This document shows, piece after piece, positions 1 to 13,500 of a DNA stretch of 64,000 nucleotides. The position numbers and the translations under genes were made by a program. Each line of letters opens with the position of its first letter. The stretch's first letter is position 1. The notes beneath the pieces were generated by a model. The model worked only from the letters and a program-made list of their open reading frames with translations, made no database searches and was not told where the DNA came from. The DNA is from Trichinella spiralis. Its lineage: Eukaryota; Nematoda; Enoplea; Trichinellida; Trichinellidae. The stretch spans positions 14,552,183 to 14,616,182 of the forward strand of contig CM012953.1 of assembly GCA_000181795.3 (NCBI GenBank). The letters are read 5' to 3'.

Positions 1-404
1 CGACATGAACATCCAATAAAATAGCGCGGTTAACGACCAGTAAGAAAACGAGGTCAAAATTTTACCCGAACTGGACCAAACCTTAATAAGACATTTTCAA
101 TTTTTTCAAATTTCAGTAACATTTTTATTATTTTTTTTTGTTAAAGGTAAATATAATTTTCTGTGGAAATAAATTCTACATTGTAAATTTCAAGTTGTCT
201 GTACGTGTTCATTTACTTTTTTGAATCAATTTGTCAATTCATTTATCCATCAGACAAATATTGCATTTGTTCTATGAATTTTTCAACATTCATTATTTTG
301 GACATTAAAATGAAAATCTTTACTGGTTGAAAAATCAGTTTCAGCTGATTTTTATTTGCTACTTGTTTATCAGTTTTCATACTGTGCAATTGTTTTTCCC
401 AAAA
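1..404. other. AT-rich sequence upstream of the ACBP gene
   Basis: I see no coding exon, RNA gene or mobile element here. The stretch probably holds the promoter and 5' UTR of the acyl-CoA-binding protein gene that starts at 405, and possibly the 3' end of an unseen gene to the left. Confidence 0.4.
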
Positions 405-1713
405 ATGGAAGCAGATCTTGTGAAGGTGAATTTATTTTTAAATCCGTATTTATATTTTTTGCTATCAGTGAGATTTTAATAAAAATGATGATTTTAATCA
501 TAATTATAACTTTTGTTAATCGATATTAAATGTGATTTCATTTAAAATTTTATGTTGTAAAATTTTGTTGAAATTATAATCATGCAGTGGTTTGTTGAAT
601 TTTATGTTTCTTATTCTCAAAATTTGCCCTTAACACGGATATTGTTGATATTTCAAGAAATATTTGTCTATTTTAGGAATTTGAAGAAGTTGCGGAACAA
701 GTGCGGCGATTGAAATCCCGCCCAACTGACAATGAGCTGCTTGAATTATATGCCCTGTACAAGCAATCAACTGTTGGTGATGCTTCAGAAGGTAAGAAAA
801 AATTCACATACAAGTCCAAGCAAGCAAAACCGATTTCTTTTCTTCTTTTTTTATTGCTAACATGAACGTTCAATGTTAATCTTATACTGAAAATATATTT
901 TGACCGAGTCTGATGAAAATAATGGTGTAATTTGAATATTTTATTCTTGAAACATCTCGACATTTAATAACTTATATTTGATTTAAAGTTCATTTAGTTT
1001 TGTCAGTTTTGAATCATTTTACATACAATGATAAGCTATTAGAAAAATTTATATACGTATTTATTGATAATAATAATTATTTAATCGCATTCTTGTGAAG
1101 CAGTAAATGTTTTATTTGTTACTTGAAATTTCAAAGTGATTTATTACAAATGTCAGCAATGTTAACACTAGTTGTGATACTGTCGTTTGCTTTAGAAAAT
1201 TTACAAATTTAGCGTGCTTTATTTGACAGATTCAACGAAGCAAATGCCTTTAGAGCATAGTCATAGTTGGCAGATTAGTCATAGCATAGTCATAGTTGTC
1301 AGCTTTTCTTCTGTAATAGAAAATAATTTTTTAATTACATTTATTGAATGTAGTATCTTGCATCAGTTTTATCTCGCATTAAAAAATTATGTCAGTGAAA
1401 AGTCAATTCTGTAATTAGAAATTATAAAGTTGCAATTTAAGTTCGGTGATGGCTTTGTGAAATGAAGTTGATTTTTTAAAACTTTAAATATTTCAATTGA
1501 TGTTTAAATGTTTTTTAAGAAAAACCGGGAGTGTTTGATTTTAAAGGAAAATCCAAATGGGATGTGTGGAGAAAGAGAAAAGGTAAAAAAGGAAATAAAT
1601 TATTGTTGTTCAACTGTATCGAATTTTATTTAGGTATGTCCAAAACCGATGCTATGAAAGAATATATTAAAAAGACCAAGCAAATTATCAACAAATATGG
1701 AACAGATTTATGA
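405..1713 (+). CDS. ACBP: Acyl-CoA-binding protein (ACBP/DBI)
   Basis: Small cytosolic protein that binds long-chain acyl-CoA esters and buffers and transports them. The model has four exons (405-425, 677-791, 1520-1582, 1634-1713), giving 92 residues against about 86-90 for the family. It covers a complete ACBP fold: an N-terminal helix pair, then LYALYKQSTVGD with the family's acyl-CoA-contacting Tyr and Lys, then KPGVFDFKGKSKWDVW, and a last helix with AMKEYI and a KYG end. The splice phases agree at all three junctions. The third intron is 51 nt and also open in frame, so an unspliced reading exists, but it breaks the conserved KRKG-MSKTDAM stretch. The start is the only ATG fitting the family N-terminus. 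The 3' UTR runs into AT-rich sequence. Confidence 0.93.
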
Positions 1714-2205
1714 TTTTGAAAGTTGTATTAAAAATTGTTCCATTTTTTGAAATAAGTGTACTGTTTGTATTAAGAGTGTGAAAAAATTATTAATTTCAAA
1801 ACTGCATCTACCAACATTGACAGGTAAAGTTCGTAGAAAATCAATTGGTGCAGCTGTTTATTCAGTTAACAGTTTTCTGGTATCTGTGACATGTTATACA
1901 ACACGAACATATGAACATTTAATTTTCTTCACTGAAAATATTTTGACAGTGGCAGCATCTTTTGAAAATAATTTGTTTACCGTATTTTTTGTTTGTTTGT
2001 TTTTCATTATCTTTTTGCGTGAAAATAATTATTATTTCAAATTTTGGTCGACGTTGCCATGGTGAGGCGACTCAAGGCTACGGCTGTTAAAATTAACAAT
2101 AAAGCCTGGAAAAATTATCATAATTTATCATTGAAATATTCGTGTGAATAATTATTATGAGATCTTACTTTGAACACGTTCGGACCTGTGATGAAAAACC
2201 ACTTC
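1714..2205. other. Intergenic, between tail-to-tail genes
   Basis: Region between the stop codons of ACBP (+) and the gustatory-receptor-like gene (-). An open frame at 1778-2065 begins with GTG, has no recognisable homology and looks like 3' UTR. I see no other feature. Confidence 0.4.
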
Positions 2206-3454
2206 TCAATGCCTATACCGACCGGCAGGTCTCGAAAAGCTTGTTCGTAAAATGTTACCACAGAAAAGCACTATAAATTCAATTGCATAATTTAAAATAA
2301 AAAACAACATAATTCTACAGAATCCTACGTCTTGTTCCCAGTGCAAATTGATACTGCTTATTTTCTGCATGTGGTAAAAGATGTAGCTTGCCTGAAAAGA
2401 GAGAAGACAAAATTGGACAAACAGAACAATTCACGACAACTGTCTATACCTGACGACAAATAAAAGTTGATAATAATGTAAAAGTGAGCAGCTGCAAGCC
2501 GAGAAAACAGGCGCACAGACATGTGAATAGTTTGTCGTATGCGCTGAAATTGGTGACAAAATTACTGCCAATCAAAGCGTTCGTATGCAAAATTGCAAGC
2601 GCCGTTTGGCATGTCAGACTGATGCCGATCAACGGTGCGAAAGTGCTGTTCAAGCTGACGTTGGCTAATTTCAAACGACCATGCACTGACAAGTAGTGCT
2701 TCACCAACGCCAATTGCCAGCAGTTTCTGTCCGATCTAAGATCGACGTTGAGAGCGTGAAATTCCGTCGCCAGCATCGTATATTGTCCAATCAGTAACGT
2801 GTTGGCCAATGTCCACAGTACGGCCGAATGGATGATCGCCAGCAACAGTGGCACTGGTTGGAATGGGCCACTGTTGGAATAGTAGAAGTATATGGCAAAA
2901 TATGCGATCCAGAGCAGAGCTTGCAAAGCGGCGGTGCAGAGCAGGGTCGTCTGCACCGCTTTGAGACGTTTGCGTTGACGTGCCAGGCCGATTCCAAGCG
3001 TGGCCGCTTGGAGCCGTGAGGCAAATTTCCTCAGCACCGGCCCGCTTCTCAGTTGGACTGTGGCCAAAAATAGCGCAGAACTGGCAAATTGGATTACAAC
3101 AATTAGCTGGGTGGTGAGGTGCAAGAAAAATGGATCCGGGCCACGTTGCCACCAAAATTTCACCAACGATATTGTCATCGTGCACAACAACACTGCCCAG
3201 TAGAACAGCGCAACTGTTGCGTGCAGTCGACGCAGCCAACGGAAACGGCTCGACTGTATGTTGTAGCTTAGCCAAAAGCCGCTCAATTTCCAAACTGTTC
3301 TCAACGATTTCGTGAGTTCATCGATGAGACGTCTCGCGTTCAGAGTCTCCCCATCGTGCTGCTGTGCTCGACGTCTGCCGCTTGTTGTTGTGGTCGCCTG
3401 TTGCCTTCTTGAACGGTCATTGTACGTCAGCCATTCTGACTTTTCTATCTGCAT
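2206..3454 (-). CDS. Multi-pass membrane protein, gustatory-receptor-like
   Basis: A 335-codon first exon (3454-2450) encodes a basic, low-complexity N-terminus (TTTT, RRR) and then about six hydrophobic segments. These include VALFYWAVLLCTMTISLV, LIVVIQFASSALFLATV, LLCTAALQALLWIAYFAI, LLLAIIHSAVLWTLANTLL, a segment after STFAPL, and LFTCLCACFLGLQLLTF. The cytosolic-looking loop EFHALN...LKLANVSLNSTFAPL resembles the loop before TM5 in insect-type gustatory receptors and nematode GUR proteins, which are ligand-gated or light-sensing membrane proteins. A proposed last exon (2391-2206, phase 0, 57-nt intron) adds one hydrophobic segment (LFFILNYAIEFIVLF) and a stop, for 396 residues. The usual TYxxxxxQF motif of TM7 is not visible, so the 3' end is uncertain. 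The exon is clearly richer in G+C than its surroundings. The start is the first ATG in frame; the frame stays open upstream to a TTG. Confidence 0.55.
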
Positions 3455-4493
3455 CGACACTTTTAATCTAAATTCAAACAATTTACAATTTGTTCCTCTT
3501 TTTCTTTAATTTTTTACGATATACTGTAATTCTTTTTTTTACTTTTTTTCATACAAATACAATTTTGAAATACGATTGTTTTTGAAAATAGAAAATAAAA
3601 ATAATTATTATTTACACATGTAGTACCTAAATAATTGTTTTTAAAATTTTAAATTCTCATTCAGTTCCATTCGTATCTTTCGACAATGGTCAATATCTGT
3701 TTGTTTATTCAGGTTCACTAATCACTAATCAGTAAAGTTGATTTCAATGAAACATTTTTACAGGGGAAAGAAAAATATTAATTTTTATGAAAAAAATAAA
3801 AGTATGAATTAATTAACAACAAGTTTATTTAATTTTACAAAAAACAAAGAAAAACGACTACTTTAAATGCATAATCTTAATAATTATGTTTACAATTTTA
3901 TAATTTGATTTTTCCTCCTATCTTAATACAATGTAAATATTGAGATTATGCAAAGATTCAGAAACATTTTGAAAAATATATATTTCAGACTTACTTTTCG
4001 CTTGTTCCAGGTGTTCAGTGTTGATGTAAATTTTTACGACAACAGCTACAACAAAAATGGTGCAATGGAATTCGAATATCAGAACAGCTAATTCAATTAT
4101 CTTCTTTCATCGGTTTATGTATTATTCAAAAGGGTAAGTTTATTTTGATTAATTTTCCATTTGGCAATTAAATTTATTAAAGTGCTAAGAATTAATCAAC
4201 CAGTAAAGATGTTCAATTCAATTCAACACTTTAGCAATTTACTTGAGTTGTTTTTTTCAAAAGTGAAGAAAAACAACAATACATTTTACAAATTGAATAC
4301 AATACAAACAATTATTACAAATTATTATTGATTATCAATTAAACAATCTTACCTGTTGTTGTTGTCGTTGTTATTGTTGTTTTGTTTTAAATTTCGGTAA
4401 CTGTTCATATTGGCATATTAATTATGTACCAGAAAAGGTTAAAATTTTATTATTATTTCAAAATGGTTGGTTGAAACTGATACTACAACAGCA

Positions 4494-4560
4494 ACTACTA
4501 CTAAAACTATCCCTACTACTATTACTACTATTACTAATAATAATAATAATAATAATAATG
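4494..4560. repeat. Degenerate CTA/ATA trinucleotide tract
   Basis: Imperfect CTA repeats pass into a short perfect AAT run. It is a simple sequence repeat with no other visible function. Confidence 0.7.
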
Positions 4561-5663
4561 TTAATATTGCATTGATGTAAAATTTAAAATGAAAGACCAA
4601 ATCTTACATAACGATGTCATTTATAGCAATAAAAAGTTTTTGTCAGTCTAATCGCTTTTGAATTGCAAAATTTCGATTCGTTCTAGAAACATTTGAATTG
4701 ATTGATTGGAAGAAGAAGATGTAGAAGTAGAATCTGAAAAAGAATCCATCTATTGTCTTGTGGTTCCTATTGGCACTGTCATTGGAGCGGATGAATCATT
4801 GTTGCTTGGAATGAGCAGAACAGTAGAATTATCTCAGATTAAGGTTGCTTATTTTTGTATGCTTTCAGTTTTTAAAATTGAAGTCCACTTTGTCGTTCGA
4901 TTCGAGGATTATAAATCGATTTTCATTTGCACAGCAGAATGATTTGTAAAAATTTTATCTTCAGCAATCTTTCCAAATTTGACAGCATATTCCACTGACG
5001 TCTGCTGATGTTGATCAAAATTCCAATAATTTCTCAACCATTACTGGCATATTTCTCAACTTGTGCATGTAAATTCTATGTTTAATTGGTTGCAAAGAAA
5101 TATTTTCATTCCTCAAATAATTCACTTTAATTTTGCAAATCAAAAATAACTAACTATTTCAAATTGATGACGAAGAATCTCTTTTGAAAATAAAATTTAA
5201 ATTTTGCATTGTTAATATTGTTAAGCAATTCAAACAACCGAATAATTCTTAAACCAATTTGTACATTGGTGAATTCACCTTTATATTGTATTTTTTATTA
5301 TAAACCAACCATTTGCTTCACTTTTTATCCCGATCTATACAGTATGGTTGTTGTTGGGTTTTAAAAGTTTTATATTTTTAATGGTTGATTATATTATGCT
5401 CAAAAAATGAATTTGATATTCAAATCCTGAAGTGTTGAAATTTGATCGGCAGAAGTAAAGCAAGTTTCTTTTCTTTATTCATCGAATCTGAGCTCGTTCA
5501 GAGTTTAGATTAAGTAATTAGGTATTTCGATTTGTTTATTTCATTATTCATAAAGCATCATAAAATTTGCGTGTTAAGTTGGAAAGTTGAACTGAAATTG
5601 AAGAATAAAGTAATTTTTGTTTCATGTTCATATACTGCCATATAAAACTATATTTATTATATA

Positions 5664-6419
5664 CAGGCATATCCCGCTTAACGCTCTTAGTCCGTTCCTG
5701 AAAAGAGAGCGTTAAGCGAAACAGCGTTGTTATAGCATGTGTTTATAGTACATCCGTTCCAATCAAAAGTCAGAATATATACGGCAAAATTTATTTGAAA
5801 TATTCATTAAAATGTTTACATACTTTTCGGTTCATATTAATCATTGTGATGATAGACCAGGCTTTGATTTCTCAACCTTAGGTATCTTGGTGATAAAACT
5901 ATCAAGCGTTAACTGTCTCACCTTACAGTTTTCTTTCATGTAGAATTTCTTGATAACAACATATCATTTCAAGAACATCCTGTCTTGCTTTGTAACTTCG
6001 TTCATCCTCAGGATCTTGTTCTATGAACAGGTCCATGATTTCTGTAATGTTGGTGATGCTGTTCTTGGGGAATTCTGCTATTACAGTTCTCAAAGGCATA
6101 ATATCCTCTCTTGAATCAACGACTGTTGGCGTTTATTATCAGTGCATAAACTCTGCCAGTTGTTTCAAGTCATTATATGAGGCCGTCGTTATGAGATAGT
6201 GAATACAGCACACCAAAAATACATGACCGAATATATGAAATCTAATAGAATCCAAGCCAGTTATCGTAAATGATTCATAAAATATATGAAATAACTCAAG
6301 TAGCATGATGTAATAAAATCGTTTCAGTGCTGTTAAAAATGTTCAGCTAAATTTCTCGCTTTGAGGAAAAATGAGTGACGTGACATGCGAAAAAAACAGC
6401 GTTAAGCGGGGTATGCCTT
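5664..6419. mobile_element. Tigger/pogo-like DNA transposon, internally decayed
   Basis: The left end reads CAGGCATATCCCGCTTAAC and the right end, on the other strand, reads AAGGCATACCCCGCTTAAC. This is a terminal inverted repeat of about 22 bp with few mismatches. Each end abuts a TA dinucleotide (5662-5663 and 6420-6421), the target duplication expected for Tc1/mariner-type elements. CAGGCATA ends and an internal transposase-like tail point to the Tigger/pogo branch. At 756 bp the copy is far too short for a complete element and is a non-autonomous deletion derivative. Confidence 0.8.
5841..6115 (-). pseudogene. C-terminal remnant of a Tigger/pogo-like transposase
   Basis: Inside the inverted-repeat element, the minus strand reads a coding-like stretch with IMDLFIEQDPEDERSYKAR, then a frame change near ERK. 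It continues RQLTLDSFITKIPKVEK and reaches a stop at 5841-5843. Segments of the form Q-x-T-L-D-S-F followed by a basic tail are typical of the C-terminus of Tigger and jerky-type transposases. The catalytic domain is absent and at least one frameshift is present, so it is inactive. Confidence 0.6.
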
Positions 6420-7168
6420 TATACGTAATGGCAGTGAGTAATTTGAGGAAATGTAAATAAGTAGATATTTTCTTTTATAAGAAGCAAAAGCATTGCTGTT
6501 TCTTTGATCCGCATAAAATTAATTGAGACAAATTCACCAACGGAAAGGTTTTTCTTCTCAACATTTTATTAAGAAGCATAATAATTTTTGTCTGTTTTCC
6601 AATTTTGAAATATTATTTAAGTTTATTTAAAAGTAAAATGGGAAGCTTAAATTTACTGTTCAAAACTCTTCAAAATTTAGTAAACAAAAAATCGAAAGTT
6701 TGAATTTTTAGAAAAAAGTTTCAATTTTGACCAGTTAATGGTCAAAAAATAAAATTTCAGTTCATATTAATAGTAGTATATTTATTTTGTGATAGTTTTG
6801 AAAAAAAACGCATTATCAATTTTCAGATGCTTCTTCAACAGCATGCTTGGAAGCCGTTGACATAGCTATTTGCAATGCTATCTTTGATTAATAAATACGT
6901 TGAATTAACTTATCTAATCAACATTGCATGAATAATCATTCTTTTTGGCAAGCAATTTTCTAAAGCACATTCACTTGAAACTTCATTTATCGAATGCGTG
7001 TCTCTTCAACGATCATTCATTGAAGAAATCATTTTACTGTCATCGAAAATATCGTTAAATCGTCATGATCTCTCTTTAAAAAAATATTTCTACAGTTTAA
7101 ACAATATGTATAAAACTTGATTATATTTAAATTGAGTCATTGTTTTGTAATCCTTAAGTGTTGAATAA

Positions 7169-9596
<2,428 letters not shown>

Positions 9597-10536
9597 TTTC
9601 ATTACATCGTAAGACTTTGTTTGAATCTTAAAATTAAAGAAATATTTTTGAATAGTTATTAATTTTAATGCATTACAATGGGAACAGTATTATCCATCAG
9701 GTATTATACTGGTACAACCTTAAAAATTGTTTCTTAAGATAAAATTCAAAATGTTTAAAGTGAACGTATCTGAATAAACAGTATAAGTTGAAATGATTAT
9801 TTATTTATGCAGTAAATAATGGCAATTACTGATATTTATGAATGTTATGTGAAGTAATTATTCAATGCAAAAGATGAATAAATGAATTTATTTATTTTGC
9901 CAATTATAATAATTGCAAAGTTTATATTTTTGTTTTTTAGTTTTATGTGAAAATATTAGAATATATTTGATAAGATCATAAGAATCTTTGATGAATAAGC
10001 AAATTATTGCATTGTTTTTGGTTGCATGCGTTTCAGTGTGGTATCGATGATGTGATGTGGTTCTTTTTACATGGGTCGATACTATTTGTGAAAGTTGTTT
10101 ACATGTTTAGTGGGCATTTGAATAAATAAAAAATTCTATGCCGGTTGTATGTTCAGCGAATTAGCCAGTTGAATTCTCGTTTCTACATTTTATCAAAGCA
10201 TAAAAATAAAAATAAAATGCATATGTTAATTCAACATGTCGAAACATGTAGAAAGAAATGTTGTTTTGGTAATAATTGGAATATATATGTATTCCATTTA
10301 ATAAGCTCAATTCCCACGCCCAACAGCCAAACAGGCCAACGACGAAACGTCCGCAAGTTCCTTCTTGAACTATTTCCAAATAACCACATGGTCACATGTT
10401 GACTTAATCCTCACTCTGCTGTTTGAATAAATATTTGCCCTGGCCAGTAGCACTGGCATTTGGAGAACCGTCTGAAACGTTAGCTGAGAAAACGATACAG
10501 GGAGAAACTTTACCGTATATTTTAGTTTCGTTTCAA
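9597..10536. other. Intergenic, HPD to class C GPCR
   Basis: Holds the HPD 3' UTR and the probable promoter of the GPCR gene. A possible polyadenylation signal for HPD lies near 9773. The open frames at 10145-10402 lack an ATG-led conserved protein. I see nothing else. Confidence 0.4.
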
Positions 10537-13500
10537 ATGGTCAACGTGAACTGTTCTCTGATTGTTTTATTTTTCACTTACGGTGCAGTTTTTGGTGGCA
10601 ATATTGCCTTGGAACAATGTGCCTCTGATCAACTACCGGCAGAAAAAACTGCAGCTGCAATCATTACATTAATACTGGATGTTCGACGAACTTTACACAA
10701 CCATGGTGCGTTTTGTGCATGCTAACTTTTATACATTTATAAGTTAAAAATGAAAAAGCGACACATATGCATATCTAGAAAAGCTAAGCGAAAAGCGTTG
10801 AAAGATCCCATTTCAAATCATTTGCAGCAACATGCATTTGCAAAAATGCAGAGGCAGTTGATATTTTTATGCAAACAACAAATGCACTATTGGAAAATAA
10901 GCTCAAATTTAAAAAATTCACTTTCATCCGCATGTTATCTTAATTATGCAAATATGTTTGAACTAAAATATTAGAATTGGCAAAAACGTTTTAAATACAA
11001 TGACAATTGTTTTACAGTAATTCCATTCATGCAAATTTATGTAATATTTATGCTTTAATTTATGAATAACGCATGCAAGAAAACCGGTGCATAGATTTAA
11101 AAGCACATTTGATTAGCTTTGATACTTTTTATTATATTTTCACGATCGGTTTTTTTGTTGTTTTATTTATTAATTCTTTGAATGGGTGTGGCATTGCACA
11201 AATATAAATAAAATGAGAAAACAACCATTGTTTATTTATAATAAATAGTTATTTTCAATAATAATGCTGTTGATTATTGTTTATTATGGAAACTGATTTT
11301 AAACGTCAAATCTTTTTTTCATTATTACAATGGGAATGGACTTTATGCAGTCAGGTTTAAGAAAACTAGAAAGTTTGAACGGTGTCACTTCCTCATGCAC
11401 TGATCCTCTTATTTCTGTAATTGGTAGATAACTGAGGCAATTTGGGTTTATGGTGCTAAAGTCACTATTTACCATAGCTGGTCAAACAACGCTTTTCCCA
11501 CCAAAGGGTAAGTTCCATCCAGTCTGACATCAGTAAAATTGTCTTCATGTATGAAGAACAACTTTTCACTCGAAAAAGATAAAATTCGGAAAAAAAATTA
11601 AATAATTGATTTTCTGTCAGAATCTTTATTTATTTTTCATTTTTGAAATAAATAAAAAAAATTTTTTTTTAAATATTCTAGAAAATATTTCAAAAACTTC
11701 AGATGATATAAAACAAAATTTTCAGATGGACCATCATGCGGTACAGTTTCTGAAGAAGGACTTCAAATTGAAGAAATTGCTCAATGGGTAATAAAGATTT
11801 TAAATCAAGCCTCAGGAACCGTGTTTGGGTTGCCAGTTTCAGACTCATTTATTCCTGGAATTGAACTAGGTATTAAGATATATGTTTTTTAAAACAATCA
11901 TACAGTTTAATGATTTAATTTTAATTTTCGCAGGATTGCAAGTGTTAGATACTTGCGGAATTGCTAGTCGAGCAATTCGACTTTCAGCGGAAGCATTTTC
12001 AGATTTGCAATCTCCAAAGCACAAATGTACTTTCAATGATACACGAATAAGTTTAGGTAAGTTGACAGAATTTTTAAAGACATTTTTACATATTTAATAA
12101 ACACAACGCTGTCATGAAGAAGATAATATTTATTTTATTACCCTGAAAAGTAATTTGCAACAGCAATACTTATTTAATAATTACCAATTAATGGGCAATT
12201 ATTGAAAAGAAAAATTAACTTTTTTTCAGGCGTGATTGTCAAAGCAGATGACTCTACGATGCATCACTTGGTTGATTTTTTTCATCAGTACAAAAAATCT
12301 GTTATTGGACTTGGTTCCAGATCAAATATGCTGAAGCAAAAGCAAGTATTTACCGTTCAACCTGATATAGATACAATAGTCCAGGTATTTAATATTTTAT
12401 TAAAGAACAAACAAAATTATCATAATTTATACACAATTTTCTAGGCTATACTGAAAACAGCGGAAGCAATGGAATGGAAACATTTGTGGCTAATTTATGA
12501 AAATACTGATTATGGCAATGAAGGGAAAACGCTGTTGACGAATATATCCGCTCAGCAACAATCAATATGCATTTTGGGAACGGAGCAATTTTCTCATGGA
12601 ACGAATTCAAATGCAAATATTAAATTAATATTAGAGAAAATATTATCCAAAAAAGAAGATTCATATTTAATAATTTTGTTCATGTCCAGACCAGTTGCTC
12701 TTCAATTTTTGCAGGTTAATTTTTTGCGAACATTTTTCAATTAAAATTTAATGCTTTGTGTTTAGGCAGCTTTTGAGGAAGAGCTGATCGCCGACAGCCG
12801 CCGCATGAAATGGATAATGTCAGATGGATTTGACGGATCTTTTGTCGATATTTTTGACCTTAGCAAAGGTGTGATTGCAATTTCTGACGAAAATCCATAC
12901 AGGGTTCCAGAATTTTTGTCACACTGGACTGAAACTGATCCAAAGGAACATTCTAAATTCTGGTATAAAGAATTTTATCAACATCGTCATAAATGTCGAT
13001 TAGAAGGTAATTCAAATATTAAAAAATATTTTTTTATTAATAAAATTATATACAACAATAATAAATTAAAATGGCTTTATGCAATATCTTTTAAGCTTTT
13101 TATTCTGCTTTTTTTAATTACGGAAAACTTACAGAGACGAAATAATTTGATTTTAAATTATTTTGTGTCAAATCAATTAATGAAATTGAATATTTTGATA
13201 TTTAATATTTTAAATTTTAACGATATTATACATTTGATTAGAATATATTTCATTAATACTTTTCCTGTAAATAGAAGAGAATATAACAACAACTTTGTTA
13301 TATTAAAATTTGTTTCCAAAAAGCAAATATGTCAATACATGTGAAACTAAGTGTATATTTTTTTGAAATTTGTAATATTATTTCAGATGACACAAATCCG
13401 GCGTTTTATCGATTTGGAATTTGCAAGAATAAAAAATCAGCAATAAACCACACTGATTCTGAATTATTTTTAACTCCTTCAGCGGTTCACGTCGTTGATG

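Larger units (their letters stand above)
3455..7168. other. Long intergenic region
   Basis: Contains the Tigger-like element (5664-6419, listed separately) and a degenerate CTA/AAT trinucleotide tract near 4494-4560. An acidic open frame at 4706-4942 has no ATG and no recognisable homology. The right end should hold the HPD promoter. I see no conserved coding exon. Confidence 0.4.

Noticed and set aside
1778-2065. Open frame downstream of ACBP
   Set aside because: It starts with GTG, is low in complexity towards the end and lies in the expected 3' UTR.
4706-4942. Open frame with acidic N-terminus in the region left of the Tigger element
   Set aside because: It begins with TTG, not ATG, shows no recognisable domain and has no clear splice partners.
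10750-10974. ATG-led 74-codon frame
   Set aside because: It lies inside the first long intron of the class C GPCR, is Lys-rich with no homology and shows no exon signals.
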